Shown: one piece after another, positions 24,450 to 37,228 of the stretch
Numbering within the stretch: the stretch's first letter is position 1
Layout: the number at the start of each line of letters is the position of its first letter
NCBI GenBank assembly: GCA_006538405.1
Contig: BJKQ01000009.1
Location: 372,001-436,000 of the forward strand
DNA: 64,000 nt
Reading direction: 5' to 3'
Source of the DNA: Hansfordia pulvinata
Taxonomy: Eukaryota; Ascomycota; Sordariomycetes; Xylariales
Position numbers and translations under genes: made by a program
Notes under the pieces: generated by a model
Databases searched by the model: none
Seen by the model: the letters and a program-made list of their open reading frames with translations, nothing else
Told to the model about the DNA's origin: nothing

Positions 24450-26144
24450 GAAGAGATCGTGGTTGCAAATGGTAGGTGGACCGGGGTCTGGCTATTGAAG
24501 CGACTATGCCGTGTTGTCTCTCTGGATCGCGGCTCAAGGGGCTATTCATTGCCACCGCGAAACCCGGGGACCCTTGTCTTTTGACGGGTGGGCTGGCAGG
24601 AGCTCGGCTCTGTCTCTTTTTTTCTTCTTTTTACTTTTCTTGGTATCTTCTATTGTCTCTACCGCCTTGTTTGCCGAGGGGGGACGGGAAGGCCCTCCAT
24701 GGCTCCAATACTGGTCGCGTTTATTGCTGGAATAATGGCAATAACCACGACGTGATCCCTGATCTGGTCTGGTCTGGTCTGGTGGCCGCGCGGGCTCTGC
24801 GATGGCTTCTGTCGGGAGGTCTGGCAAGCAGGGCAAACAGGCCGTGGGGTGGAAGCGGAATATTGAGGTGGGCGACTTGGTGGGAAACAAACAGACAGAC
24901 AGACCGACAGACAAGCGGACGACGTGTTTGCCATGCCCATTGGACCACACGACAAGGAGAGAGGATCGAGTCGCTTCCTCTCGCTGTCCCGGGTCTGCTT
25001 GTCAGGGCCAAGGCCGAGGGAGGAAGGAGAGAGAGGAGATGGGGGTGAGGGGTGGCAATCCCCATGTCAGTCGAGCTGCAGAGCTCCATTGCCGCGATTG
25101 GCCACCCCCTTCTTTTTCATTCTTCTTCGCGTCTATGAGCAGATAATTCTCTGATCTTGACGCGTGTTTGGATGGGACCTGCGCTGCACCCGACAGACAG
25201 ACGCGCAGACCCGACGGACAGGACAGGACATGGCCAAGGCAGGCAGCCAGCCGACCGAAGGGGGAAAAGGGCAAGAGGGCCAGAGGGCCAGAGGGCAAAA
25301 GGGCCCAGCCCCAGCTCGGTCGGTCAAGGCGAAGGGGCGCGTGCTTTTCGGGCTGCTGGTGGCCGGTGGGGCCTGGCCAAAACGGAGGTTTGCCTTTCGT
25401 TCCACGATCCACCCCTACGAGTACGTCTGTCTCCCTACGAGTACGTCTCCCTTCGAGTACGTCTCCCCATCTCTCCCCTCCATACATTCATTACATACAT
25501 GTAGGTACACCTACTCGTACGTGGTGGACGGACGTCTGTCCATCTGCAGGTCACCACCCGTTCGCTGGCGGCCCCCAGTGCGCCCCGTACAAACTAGAGG
25601 TCTGTCAGCCTACCTAAGGTACGAGTACCGAGATAGCAGGTACATCACTGTGAATCGTACTGCCGTTGGGACATGTACATATCCGTGTTTGGCCCCATTC
25701 GGTGGCACGAGCACGAGCACGAGTAGGGAGACGCGAGAGAGAGAGCTGCAGGCACAGGACGGACGGACAGACAGGGTCAAAAGGTCGATCATCCTGGATA
25801 CCCTGGTACGCCTGGATGCCCGCCCACCCACATTGCGCTACTGTGGGCTTCCGAGCCGGCAGCCCACCGCCGCAGTGGCAGCATCACCGCACCGCATCAT
25901 CCCTCGCCCGTGCTTGTGCCCGTGCTTGTGCTTGTGCTTGTTGCCGGTGGTGGTTAGGGGACCTACCTGACCAAGTACCTGAGGTAGTCAGCCCACTTGC
26001 TCGCTTGTTGTTCTTCTCCTTCTCTCATCTCGGGACCTGGATCCCCTACCTCACTTATACTGCGGCTTACCTGTCGCCTTCCTCCCGGCACAACCGCCCG
26101 GCAGCTTCTCCCCGCAGATCCCGGCTCGGTTTGGTAGACCCGGC

Positions 26145-26185
26145 GTGTCTGTTTGTCTGTCTGTCTGTCCGTCTGTCCGTCTGTC
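26145..26185. repeat. TCTG/TCCG-type tetranucleotide repeat
   Basis: Imperfect TCTG units with CCGT variants. A related TTGTC/TCGTC array follows at about 26204-26250. Confidence 0.8.
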
Positions 26186-26730
26186 ATCAGTGCGCCTGCT
26201 TGCTTGCTTGTCTTGTCTTGTCTCGTCTCGTCTTGTCTTATCCTGTCTTGACGGGCCACACCCCATCACCCAACTTCAACAACCCTTGTCTTGTTTCCTG
26301 TCACCGGTCCCCTCGACAGCCTCACGCTCTTTGCTTTTTCCTCGGGCTCCCCTCTGCTCTACCGATATATCCACAACGCAACGCCCGCTTAATAGCCCCT
26401 ACCATCTCGCTTCAGCCTCGCGCCCGCCAACGATGCTACCGTGGTACCCAGTCGCCGCCCACTGAGTGCATGACTGACCCCGTGTCGTTGCCACCGCCCG
26501 TCGCCGACCCGGCCGCCTCGACGTTGGTGTTCCATTCCACTGTCGACGCCCCGGCCCACGGCGCCTGATCCGGAGGCCATAAACCGACTAATCCACCACC
26601 TATTGCCACGACTCCGCCGAGATTCCACGTTTTCTGCATCATTAATTCCTTTTTCCGAGGGTATAAACACCACTAATAGGCCTACCGTCTTCCTTGGACC
26701 TCACTGGCGCTGGCGGACCTCGGCGCCGAT

Positions 26731-26746
26731 CCCCCCCCCCCCCCCC
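26731..26746. repeat. C16 homopolymer
   Basis: Uninterrupted C run 90 bp before the start codon of the large gene at 26837. Its length is likely unstable or miscounted. Confidence 0.85.
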
Positions 26747-26836
26747 GCGCCAGCTTTGCTGCTGGAAGCTGATGCCGGCCGACAACTCCTAGTTAATTCC
26801 TAATTCGCACAAAGCACACACACCGCCGCCAGCACA

Positions 26837-29663
26837 ATGGGCCACAAGTCGAAGCTCTTCTTCCCGATCCCCGGGCGCCGGCACAAGACGCCCGCCGCCC
26901 CGGCGACGCCGCCGCTCACCAAGGCGCAGAGGATCCTCGGCACGGGCGAGATCAACGTCGACGCCTCGCCCCAGACCACGTCGTCGTCGAACAAGACCGG
27001 GGCCCCCGCCCCCGCTCCCGCCGCCCGTGCCTGGGACGCGCAGTCCTCGGGCGAGCTCAGCGTCTACGTCTCGGACGACGACTACGACTACGACCACGAC
27101 TCGGGCAGCCCGGCGGGCGGCGGCCACGTCCGGCACCCCTTCAACCGGGCGTTCGGCGGGGACCAGCAGCCGCCCGCCGCCGCCCCGCGGCCCCGGCTGT
27201 GGACCAGCCACGGCCAGCGGCCCTGGGCCGAGGCCGACGAGTCGGACCACCACCTCGCGGCCGCCCCGCGCCAGCTGAGGACCGCCCACGGGTACCCGGG
27301 CAAGAGCGTCCAGGAGCGGCGCGCGTCGTCGTACGGCGTCTGCCCGTGGGAGGAGGAGGACGACGGGTACGCCCATGCGCATGCGGCGGGAGCAGCCCGG
27401 AGGAACAACAACAACCACCCTCACCACGGCGGCGGCGGCGTTGGCGACGACGATGACGAGGACGTATCGGACGCCGAGTCGGACGCGCGGCGGCGGCGCC
27501 AGTCCGGCGCCACCATGTTCTCGCACTACGAAAAGGCCAACGTGCCGCTGTCCGTCTCGCAGCAGACGTCCAACTCGGCCATCGCGCTCGGGTTCCCCTC
27601 CAAGTCCGCCCCGGCCCTGCGCATCGGCGACGACGGCGACGATGACGACGACGACGTCATCATCAACGATAAGAGCCACGGGGCCGGCGGCAAGAAGAAG
27701 CGGAGGCCCACGCGGCTGGACCTCTCGCTGCTCAAGAGCCGCACCCGCAAGGCGCAGGGCGCCAAGGGGCCGCTCCCGCAGGCCGTCCAGGGCGGCGACG
27801 CCGGCGCCGCCGCGGCCCACTCGCCGTCGGCGCTGTCGCCGGCGGACAGGTCGCCCCAGACGCTGTCGCCCGGGGCCGCCGCCGACGCCAAGGTGCCCTT
27901 CAAGATCCGCAAGCGCCCCTTTGGGCCCTACTCCGGCCCGACGCTGCACAGCTCCTCGAGCCCCATGAGGGGCCCCGTCGACGCCAGCCACCAGCTGTAC
28001 CACCACTACGAGGCCATGTCGATCCGCCGCGCCCCGTCGCCCGTCGACGAGGAGGAGGCCGAGGTCTCGCCTACCACAGACGCGCGCAACAACCACAACA
28101 ACAGCAAGCAGCAGTACCCGCACCCGCACCCGTTCGCGAATCCGAACCAGAACCCGACGCCGTGGGCCGGGCGCCCGGGCATCGGCGCCCCTCCCGCGCG
28201 GCACCAGACGGCCGGGCACCACCGGGAGGCGGCGGCGGCGGCGGCGGCGGCGGCAGGAGCGGGATCGACGTCGACGGGTCCCCACCTCAGCCCGGACGAC
28301 CGGCAGTCGTACTCGTCTCCCGTCACCAAGGACTCGGCTTCGAGCATCTCGAGCCGGCACACGCGGACGACCAAGGCGTCCAAGACGGACCGCAGCATCC
28401 CGGACTGCGACCGGCAGTTCAACAGCGTGCTGTCGCTGTCCGAGTCCGAGTCGGACGGCGACGACAACAACAACACCCATCAGAACGACGACTCGGCCCC
28501 CTCGCCACCCGGCAGGACCGCGGCGTCTCCCCGAGAGGCTCCCCGCCAGCACCACTACCGCCCCTTCCACGACGACCTCATCCCCGCCATCGAGGACCAG
28601 CTGCCCTCCTCCCTGCCCGTCAGCCCCGAGTCGGCCGCCGCCCGCTCCCCGCTGACGTACACCTCGCTCAACGACTACCTGGGCATCCCCAAGCCCCTGC
28701 GGCCATACGCGACCCAGCAGCAGCAGCAACCGCCGCCGCAGCCGCAGCTGCAGCCGCATCTCGTGCACCGCTCCGTCAACATGTCGCACTCGAGCCAGTC
28801 CTCCTGCACCAGCAGCGCCGTCCTCCACCCCCACGGCATGCCGTCGCCGCCGCCGGGCGTCCAGCCGCCCATCGCCGAGCTGCCCGCCGACACCGAGGTC
28901 ACATCGGTGCCCGTGTCCGCCGTGGCCGGGCCCGGCGGCAGTGGGAGGTATCCCCACTACCAACACCAACACCAACATCACCAGCAGCGCAGATCCAACT
29001 TCAGCACCAGCAACCACAGCCACGCCGGCACCACGCCGACTCCGACGACCACGACAACGGACCGCGCCTCGGTGGGGACCCTCCGCGAGGCGCGCACCGT
29101 CGCCTTCCGGCCCCTGGCCTCGACCGCCGAGGCCACCCACATGGCCGAGGAGAGCATCCAGGAGATGCTGCGCGCCATCCGGGGGGCGAGAGCAAGCACC
29201 ACCCCCACCACCACCACCGCCACCACCACCACCAGACGCAGCAGAAAAATAAGCGCCTCCAACAGCAGCAGCAGGCGCAGAGGGTGTCCTCGGGGACGTC
29301 GGAGCCGACGCCGCCCCGCTCGCCCGAGAGCAGCGTCGGCAGCGGCAGCGGTAGTGGCGGCGGAGATGAAAACGACCTGGGGCCAGGAGGAGGAGGAGGA
29401 GTAGGACACCTGTACGGCGGCGGGGGGCGGCGGGGCGGGTGCGCGGCCCCCGCGCCGTCGCGCGTCGCGTCGCTTGCCGTCGACCACCATCACCGGGAGG
29501 AGGGAGAAGAAGAAGACGAAGAAGAAGTGGAAGGTGGAGGAGGAGGAGCGGGGGGAGCTGCTGCCGGGAGGAAGAACAACGCGCGATTCATGGCCGTCAC
29601 GCGGCAGGAGGAGATGCTCCTCGCCGCGCTGCGCAAGAAGCGCGCCCTCATGCGCGAGGCCAC

Positions 29664-29697
<34 letters not shown>

Positions 29698-30509
29698 AGA
29701 AGACCGCGGCTGGGGAGGCTCGTGGGGACCACGGCGGCGGCGGCGGCGCCGGCGGCGCATCAGATTGATTTGACGGTCACCACGCCCGAGGGCGAGGACG
29801 AGGAGGTTCAGTCAGCTGCCTCTGGGCGGTCGTCTTCGTCCTCTTTCGAGGAGGATGAGGAGGAGGAGGAGGAGGAGGAGGAGGAGGAGGAGGAGGAGGG
29901 GCGGCGGGAGGTAAGAAAGGGGGCGGCGCCGGCGCCGGCACCGGCGGAGCTGTCTTCGTCGTCGGCTTCGTCTTCGTTCCCGCGCAGGACGTCGTCGCTT
30001 TTCCCGAACCAGTACGGCAAGATCGACTTTACCAAGATCATCGGCGCGGGGGACCTGAGCGAGGAGGAGGAGGAGGAGGAGGAGGAGGACGGTGTCAGGA
30101 GCGGGGTGGACGGCAAAGAGGAAGTGGAGGACAACATCGGGTACGTTGACAATGAGGGCGAAGACGGAGACGACGAGCTGCACGAGATGAACAACGGCGA
30201 AAATAACAACAACGACCCGACGACGACAACGACAACAACAACAACAACGGCGACGAACAGCAGAAGCAGCAGCCGCCCCGCCTCCATGTTCCAGCCCGGC
30301 CCCAGCGAGGCCCGCTCCCGCCACGAGCGCGTCCTGCTCTACCTCGACCGCCCCGTCAGCAGCCGCGGCAACACCGTCGTCCACCCGGGCGACGCTGCCG
30401 AGCCAAGCCCGGACATCAGCGAGTACGCCCCGGAGGACGAGGGCGAGCCGCCTCTCGCGGGGTCCCAGTCTCCCCCTCCCCCTCCCACGGCCGCCGCCCC
30501 CTACGACCC

Positions 30510-30544
<35 letters not shown>

Positions 30545-31066
30545 CGCAAGAGCAGTCCGGATGGCGCCACATCCGGTCCAAGAGCAGCCCCCGCGTCTCC
30601 GCGATCGGCGGCCTCGCCGGCGGCGACGAGAAGCTTCTCCACCTGCCGCCCCAGCCCGAGACGGCGAGCGCGGCGGCGAGGCTCTCGGAGGTCCCTGAGG
30701 CGGAGAGCGAGGGCGAGGCGGACGTGGTGGAGCAGGGCAGAGGAGGGATCGGGGCGGCCGAGGACGAAGACGAGAAAGCTTCGCCCGGCGACAGCCTGAA
30801 GAACAACAGGCCTGCGAACCTGCACATCCAGACTGCCGAGGCACCGGAGCAGGCGCAGCAGCAGCAGCAAAAGGTCCCCGAGACGCCGCTCTCGCCGCCG
30901 CCGCCCTCGTCCGCGGATGCGCTGCTCAGCCCGCACTACCGCGCCGGCGCCGGGGCGGGGGGAGGCCCCACCACCACCACGACGTCCGCGGCAAGCAGAG
31001 CGCCGTTCGCCTCAGCGCCGTCGGCCAGGTCAGCTCGCCCATCCCTTGGTGGGGGACGACGACTAG
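26837..31066 (+). CDS. Large low-complexity conserved fungal protein, frame broken at G runs
   Basis: ATG at 26837 has a good context (CACAATGG) and opens MGHKSKLFFPIPGRRHKTP. The frame runs about 781 codons to a G6 run at 29181-29186, after which the coding signal moves to another frame: polyHis, polyQ, a conserved-looking helix MAVTRQEEMLLAALRKKRAL near 29589, a polyE stretch (29857-29898), FPNQYGKIDFTKIIGAG, and a CAG-encoded polyQ (30511-30543). Near 30957-30962 (another G6) the frame again seems to move, to one reading KQSAVRLSAVGQVSSPIPWW, and at 31051-31055 (G5) to one ending GDDD and TAG at 31066. Each jump equals one missing base. If unchanged, the second frame would end at 31125. 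No membrane or catalytic motif; the protein is mostly disordered and acidic/Ser-rich. I recognise the VTRQEE block as typical of uncharacterised Pezizomycotina proteins. Function unknown. Confidence 0.7.
29857..29898 (+). repeat. (GAG)n repeat coding for polyglutamate
   Basis: Near-perfect GAG array within the second reading frame of the large gene. A shorter one lies at 30061-30089. Confidence 0.85.
30511..30543 (+). repeat. (CAG)11 repeat coding for polyglutamine
   Basis: Eleven uninterrupted CAG codons read directly. Expected to vary in length between strains. Confidence 0.9.
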
Positions 31067-34000
31067 GCCGTTGGTTGATACTGGATCGGTTTGACCGTGC
31101 TATCCGTCTGTCTGTCTGTCTCTAATACTCGCCATGGGCCTCTGTCCTGATATCCCACGCGTCCACAAAGGCGCGACCTTCATTCGTAACTGAGCTCGAG
31201 GCATTATGGTCATTGGGTTCCGGCTCCCAGGGGAAAAGGAGGGCGAGTTCCTTCTTTACGGTTCATTCGGAGGCGTCTTGTGTAATTTCTCATGAACAAA
31301 TGGAGAAAGGCTACGGGTTACAAAGGCACAGGCAAACTGGTAGCGAAACATGATCTTTTTCTTCTGTTTACTCTTGATCCATAGCCACTATGGCGCTGAC
31401 GAACCGAACACGCAAATTGAATGTGATACGAGCTTAGTGTCTGCGAATGGGCGACGGTCTACATCTGAACCTCGGCCGGGGAGCATGGCTCTGCGGGTTT
31501 ATCCGTTGAAAGTGTCGATCTGAGCCTCCGTTGCACCTTTCGGCTTCCTAGTCCCTAGTCCAGGTCGCGCCGCATGACCGGGTCCAATCATCCAAGTCGA
31601 TTGACAGACACGTCCATTAACAAGTTCAGTTAGCTACGAGCATGGGCAATACCGCCAAAGACAAGCAGACAGACAGGATTTCTGTCTGACCGGTAAAAGA
31701 CGATACCAGGCGCGGAAATGAGCTGACTGTCAGGTTGTGCATGCTCAGATCGTTTCCGAGAACATAGCAGCTGGATGTTCATCAATTGGGCAGGAAGCAT
31801 TTTGGTTGCAGCGGGAGATATTGAGAGACGTCGAGTCTCTGTGCCCCGCGGTACCGCCCGCGGGACGGGGCCACCGCTAAGAGGGAAGCCTCAGCCATCT
31901 ATTCGTAGCTCTCTGCAATTTGAACTGCTGGAATATCAGAAACAGTGAATACCGCCAGCACACAGACCGTGGAGATCTCGCGCGCCCTGCCCGGCAGCCT
32001 GGGTCTTGGAACGGCTTCAGAAGTCGGGCGCCGGCTCACGGCAATGCCTCAGCAGGGGCGAGAGGAAGAGACATTCGGGACCGGATCCGCCCTCGGAGGT
32101 TTGCCGGGGCCCAGCACGACGGAGAAATGCAGACAGGGTCGCGGGCGTTGCCACGGGTGGACGGGCGGACGGGCTCGTGGCTGGAATGCGACTCACCGCC
32201 ACCCGCCGGCGGGAGCGGTGTTGGCAGTGGCATTCCCCCCTCCCCTCCACGGAGTCGCGCCTCTGATTTTCGTTTCCCGGGCCGACAAGAGGATGGCATC
32301 TCTCGATCTCGGGGCCGTGGCAATTGCCCACCACTCGTCTGATTGGCGATATGGCTTAGATGGTGGGGCCCGGGTAGAGACACGATTTCGGTAGCGATTC
32401 GTCGCGTTGCATGTCTGGCGCCTTCGATGCCTCTCTGTGGTCGCGCATCGGTTGTTTCCTGTTCAAGATCGCCTACTTTATCAGGGCATCCACGCGCGTG
32501 ATTGAATTTGCAGCTCCGCGGATTGCTCTCTGCGAGCTTGCCCGACGGGATGGGGCGCCCTCGGACCTGTTCACAGACGCGTACTCGAAGTCGAGCATCC
32601 GATTTTGCCGAAGCCGAGCGCCTCTTTGACACGTTGAGTGGCTGAGAGGCGTGCAGGAAAAGCAACGCCTCCCGCAGTAGTTGGGCGGAGGGCATCGTCA
32701 ACTCAACACTCGCGCTGCATTCGCCGCATGGCTGTGGGACTCTTAGGCGTTTGTGCTATAGGCTGGCTCGCTGAGTCATGACTCATCAGGTCAAAGTGCG
32801 TGCATGACGAAAACCTGTTTTCTCTGATTCACCTTGGGACCCTGGGTCTGGCCGGAGCGGACGCAAAGTCGACGAGAAGCCCTTCGCACACTGACAATGG
32901 GTTCGACTGCCGCGATTGTTCGAAGCGCTGGGGTGGCTGGCGGGCGTGACTGCGACCCTGCCCGTCGCGTTCGCGCTCCGGGCATCATAGGTGCCTACTT
33001 TACGCAAGAATATCTGCGTGGCTGGAGACGACGTTGAATAATAACACCACGCATATCCTCTGGCGACTTGAGGCCCCAATCTGCTGTGCCCCGTCCTCGC
33101 GACCCTGAGGGATATGCGCTTCCACTGAGCTACTGCCACGTCGACAACGTAGCAAGATGTCGCATTGGCCCTGTGCCAAGTACTTGCTAGAGCTACTGTA
33201 GCATCATGTAAGCGCAAGTGTTGAGGAATGCTGACATTCCCACTTACCGCCTGTCAAAAAACCTCTACGGTCTTGTCGTACGATTAAACCAGACCGTGAA
33301 TCCAGCCTCGAGACATGAGTTAAGAGACTAGACGTAGTGGGACAGGGCCGCATACGCCTGCCCACATGGCAAGAGTTTTACTGATTTGACCTTTTCCTGT
33401 TGGCATGGGGCTCGTGGCGCGGGTCGCCGATTCAAGATGGCGACATGGCGACATGGCGACATTCGGCTCAATTCTGGATGAGAGCCGCTTTCGATGGCTC
33501 TTCGTAACTGTTGGTTGCCAACCCCGGCCCCCTCCCCCCTCTCTGCGTGCTGAGATCTGATGCTGTGGCAGCTCCATTGGGTCGCACGATTCGGCAAAGA
33601 AAGAGTGCCATTGAAAAGGGGCCAGGTAACCCCGCTGGGACTGCATGTGTGCGGCAGGTTTCACGTGTTTCCAAGCCCCCAAATGGAAGCATCAAACACC
33701 CATGATGTGCATCTTCTGCCCTGAACAGCAGCTCAAGCCCCGCGGCCGGGGCCTAGCCACCCAGTGCCCAATCTCGGTTTAGCGATCGGCAACGACCGAA
33801 GGCGGACCGCTCCCCATCGGATCGGAGCCCCGATGGCGGGGGAGGGGACGCCGTGCGGCGACGGGCAGGTGACTGACCACACGAGTCATGCCCGCGCAGC
33901 ACGACTTTACCGCTTGTCGGCCCCAGCCAGCACTATGAAAGCCTTCCGCATCATGTGTGCCGACACTGGAAGCTTGGGCCGGTGGAGAGAGCGGTGGAGA

Positions 34001-35687
34001 GACATGTGGTAGACCGACGCTGTGAGTCTCACGACGGCGCAGAAGCATCAAGACACGGGCGTGCGTTCTGCTCGGCAAGCCGGCCTCATTTGAATACCGC
34101 CGGCTTACTGAACAGCCAGCGTGTGACTATTCAACGTGCGTTGCGACTCTTTGGTGAGAATCCAGCAACAGCAAAGCTAGAATTCGAAGAGGCGAGCGAG
34201 CAACTTGATAGCCGTAGGCGACGTGGTTCTGCAAGGTACCCCCAGCGCAGCCAATAACAAGCAAGACAGGCTTGCGACACAAGCAATCACTCCCACGTCT
34301 CCCTGGCTTCAGGAGCCATTTGTCCGTCCGAGAAGGGGAGTCTGGTACCCAAGCGTCTGCATAATGCCCCCACTGGGGCAGCTGCAACGTCCAACGCAGC
34401 GAATTCATGCGAGGCCGCCCCTCCATGCACATGGTTGGCTGCTTGGCTGTTGGGGCAGGTTATATCGGATCGCTGTTTGACAAGCGGACCTGGTTTCGCG
34501 ACTGGTGGTGGATTGTGAATGTACGGCTGGGGCCGGAGGGGCTTTCCCTTTCCTCGTCACTTTCCCCAGCGTGCGTGCGAGCGTGCCCCGTCACCAGCCC
34601 CCAGGACCCCACAGGTGCTGAGCCCAGCAGCCCTGCTATCATGGGTGGGTTTGAGCCGGCCGTAACAGGAGCAGATCTGCGCCTGTCAGACTCCCCTCTT
34701 GTCCGACTGCCGACAGGCGCAGGATTGGGCCCGGTGCTTCCAGAGGGAATTCTAGCAACTTATTCTTAGGCAACGCGGCGCGTGACGGGATCTCACAGGT
34801 CAGGGGGTCGGAGGCGAAGATTTGCGCAACTGTAGAGGGAGACAGGCGGGCAAGTAGACGAGCGCGGTGCGGCAATCGGCGACTGCTGTGTAGCGTTGCA
34901 TGGCGCAGAGAGGGGGGGCGGGCCGACGGCTTTTCCTGTGCTGTCGATCGCATCTGAAGATCCAGGGGCCTGGAATGCAACCAAGCTTTGCCTCCATCTT
35001 GGTTGCCGTCTCCATGAGCTGCGGGCCACGGTCGCGCGAAAGGCAGGGCGAGGCAGAAGGGAGGCGAGCGTGTAAGTCGGTAATCTCTTGGGTCTCTAAC
35101 TGACGTATGTGGACGGGGTGGGTGGGCAGGCCGGGGTCTGCGTGTCGGTCGATGTGGACTGTCGAGGCCTGGGCCATTGAAAAGCACCCGTGCCCCCGTT
35201 CGCCCCTGCTTGGCGAAGCTGCTGGCCTGCTTGTTGTCATGGTCAGGATCCCTTCCACTTGCGCGCCTCCATCTTGTACAAAGTGAGGTGTGAAAGAAGA
35301 AGCCGAAAAACCTGCGCTGCGTCTGAAAGTACCTGCCCGAGGTACAAGGTGACATTTGACATTTGGCGTTCGAGCGCGAGCCCAACGGCGCCTTCCTTCT
35401 CCAGATCTGCCCAGCACTCCTTCCTCCCGCACCCGACGACGTCACCAGTCAATCAATTCGACGATAAATCCCACCGCTGCCCACCGACACTCCACATCAC
35501 GAGCTTCCGTCGTCGCCACCCTCATCCTCCTCACACTCCGCTGAGAATGTTCAGGACCCCTTTTTGAAGTCGGCAAGCCGTTTGGATTATTGGATCTCTT
35601 TTCTGCTTCTCAAAGCTTCTCTCGCCTTCAAGCCCCCGCGGCGTCGCGTCCCGCTCACGTCTGCACTGCCGTCGCGCTCGCTTCATC
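31067..35687. other. 4.6 kb spacer without a supported gene
   Basis: Lies between the large gene and the nucleotide-sugar transporter. Frames at 32036-32701 (-) and 34639-35445 (-) are open but have no recognisable motif. A 9-bp inverted repeat (33050-33058 and 33110-33118) sits beside a tRNA-A-box-like string. The last 300 bp before 35688 are pyrimidine-rich leader-like DNA. Confidence 0.5.
33050..33118. repeat. Inverted repeat CGCATATCC / GGATATGCG
   Basis: Nine perfectly complementary bases flank a 51-nt G/C-rich loop. On the minus strand the right arm follows TAGCTCAGTGGAAGCGC, which resembles a tRNA A box, but no B box or acceptor stem completes a tRNA. Confidence 0.5.
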
Positions 35688-37228
35688 ATGGGTGTCATAG
35701 ACGCGTCCAGCTATGCTGAGGCGGCAACGCCCACCATACTGGGCATGGACGTCAAGCACGTCTCCCTTCTTACTGTGAGTATTGTCTGTCCGCATTTACT
35801 GCGGCCCCAATGGACAGCTGGCAGCAACAATAGCTGACGTTCCCCAACAGCTCACCTTCGAGAACTCGGCGTTGATCTTGCTGATGCACTACTCGCGCAT
35901 GATGCCCCCCGACGGCGACCACCGCTACTTCACCTCAACCGCCGTGTTCCTGACCGAAGTCATCAAGCTCGCCATCTCCCTCACATTCGCCATCTACGAG
36001 GTTTCGAGGAACCTGGCGCCCTCGACGCCCGCCACCGTCATCTTCGAGCAGATCTACAACAGCGTCTTCTCCAACGACTGCTGGAAACTCGCCATTCCGG
36101 CGACCCTCTACACCTTGCAGAACATCATGCAGTATGTCGCCATTGGAAATCTGGACCCCGCCCACTTCCAGATTGTCTACCAGCTCAAGATCCTCGTCAC
36201 GGCCATTTTCACCGTCACGATGCTCGGAAGAGTGATCACGCCCAAGCGCTGGATTTCCCTCGTCATCCTTACCGCCGGTGTCGCTGTCGTCTCCATCCCC
36301 TCATCCGATCCCAAAGAATCCACCTTCTTCTTCCACGACATGTCTGACCACTTCTTCCCGCGGTCGGTACACGAGCTTGGTCAGATGGCCAACGGCATGG
36401 GCGAGGTTGCCAACCACCTGACAAGGAGAGGCATGGAAGGGCTGGCGGATGTGGGCGAGGCACTCACCAAGCGATCCGCAACTTACGAGGGCATTGACGA
36501 CGACCAGGATCTCGTGCCTAAGATGAACTACTCGATTGGACTGGTCGCCGTTCTGGCGGCTGCTACTGTGTCGGCTCTCACGGGCGTCTACCTGGAGAAG
36601 GTGCTCAAGGACCCTCACACGACCGCGTCTGTGTGGACACGAAACATCCAGCTTTCGTTCTTCTCGCTATTCCCTGCGGTCTTCATCGGCATTGTCTACA
36701 AGGATGGCGAGGACATTTCCAAACACGGCTTTTTCGACGGCTACAACTGGGTTGTCTGGGCTCTGATCATCCTGCAAGCCTGCGGTGGAGTGCTGACCTC
36801 GCTCTGCATCAATTACGCGGACAATATTGCCAAGAATTTTGCCACGAGCATCAGCATCATCCTCAGCTTCATGTTCAGTGTATGGTTTTTTGAGGTCAAG
36901 GTGACTTTGATGGTAAGTTCAAGCCGTCCGTCTCGCGGTATACGTGCATGCGTGGCTAACTGACGCCGAACAGTTTATAATCGGAACACTCCTGGTGGTT
37001 GTGTCCACATTTCTATACACAGGAGCCGACCGGAAGCGCAACCGGCCGCCGCCGATCCGCATCGCCAGCTTCGAGAAAGCGACTGTCGACCCCATGCATA
37101 CGCCGCGGAACTCGGATCGGCTTGCGGTGCCCAACCCGATGGATAACGTGGGCCTATCCACGTCAAGGCCTTCATCACCTATGCGGCATCACCACCGAAC
37201 GCCATCGGGCAGGCCGCGGGACGAATAA
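35688..37228 (+). CDS. Nucleotide-sugar transporter, UDP-galactose type (SLC35A-like)
   Basis: Golgi membrane antiporter that imports a nucleotide sugar in exchange for the nucleoside monophosphate. Exons 35688-35774, 35851-36912 and 36974-37228, all phase 0, give 467 aa. About ten hydrophobic segments are visible. Family signatures: TFENSALILLMHYSRM in the first helix, KLAIPATLYTLQNIMQYVA, HFQIVYQLKILVTAIFTV, LTGVYLEKVLKD, and INYADNIAKNFATSISIILS, the YAD...K.FATS motif shared by UDP-Gal, UDP-GlcNAc and CMP-sialic acid transporters. A hydrophilic loop of about 80 residues (SDHFFPRSVHELGQM...) separates the two halves, and the C-terminal tail is Arg/Ser/Pro-rich and cytosolic. The ATG lies in TCATCATGG, a good context. 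UDP-galactose specificity (Gms1/SLC35A2-like) is the likeliest choice but UDP-GlcNAc cannot be excluded. Confidence 0.92.

Larger units (their letters stand above)
17403..26836. other. 9.4 kb gene-poor tract rich in microsatellites and a recurrent octamer
   Basis: No gene with recognisable motifs. Open frames of up to about 300 codons (for example 25164-25970 and 25666-26568) are made of simple-sequence translations and lack family features. The tract holds several (GA)n arrays, TCTG and CAGA arrays (24890-24910, 26145-26185), and eleven exact copies of TACTCGTA/TACGAGTA (19202, 20458, 22325, 22335, 23086, 23209, 23821, 25416, 25436, 25512, 25620). TACCTAAGGTA occurs at 22191 and 25611. The last ~600 bp are pyrimidine-rich, probably promoter and leader of the gene at 26837. 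No transposase or LTR pair seen. Confidence 0.55.

Noticed and set aside
17403..26836. Transposable element in the gene-poor tract
   Set aside because: No transposase, reverse transcriptase, LTR pair or terminal inverted repeats seen; no A/T-rich RIP-like islands.
26789..29140. 783-codon open frame on the minus strand opposite the large gene
   Set aside because: It is the antisense shadow of G+C-rich low-complexity codons: Val/Arg/Gly-rich translation with no motifs, while the plus strand has a good start and meaningful motifs.
33040..33140. tRNA gene on the minus strand
   Set aside because: Only the A box and an anticodon-stem-like pair fit; the B box and the 7-bp acceptor stem are absent.
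35782..35850. Start of the nucleotide-sugar transporter at 35782
   Set aside because: This stretch is intron 1; the exon from 35688 splices in phase 0 and supplies a better ATG context.
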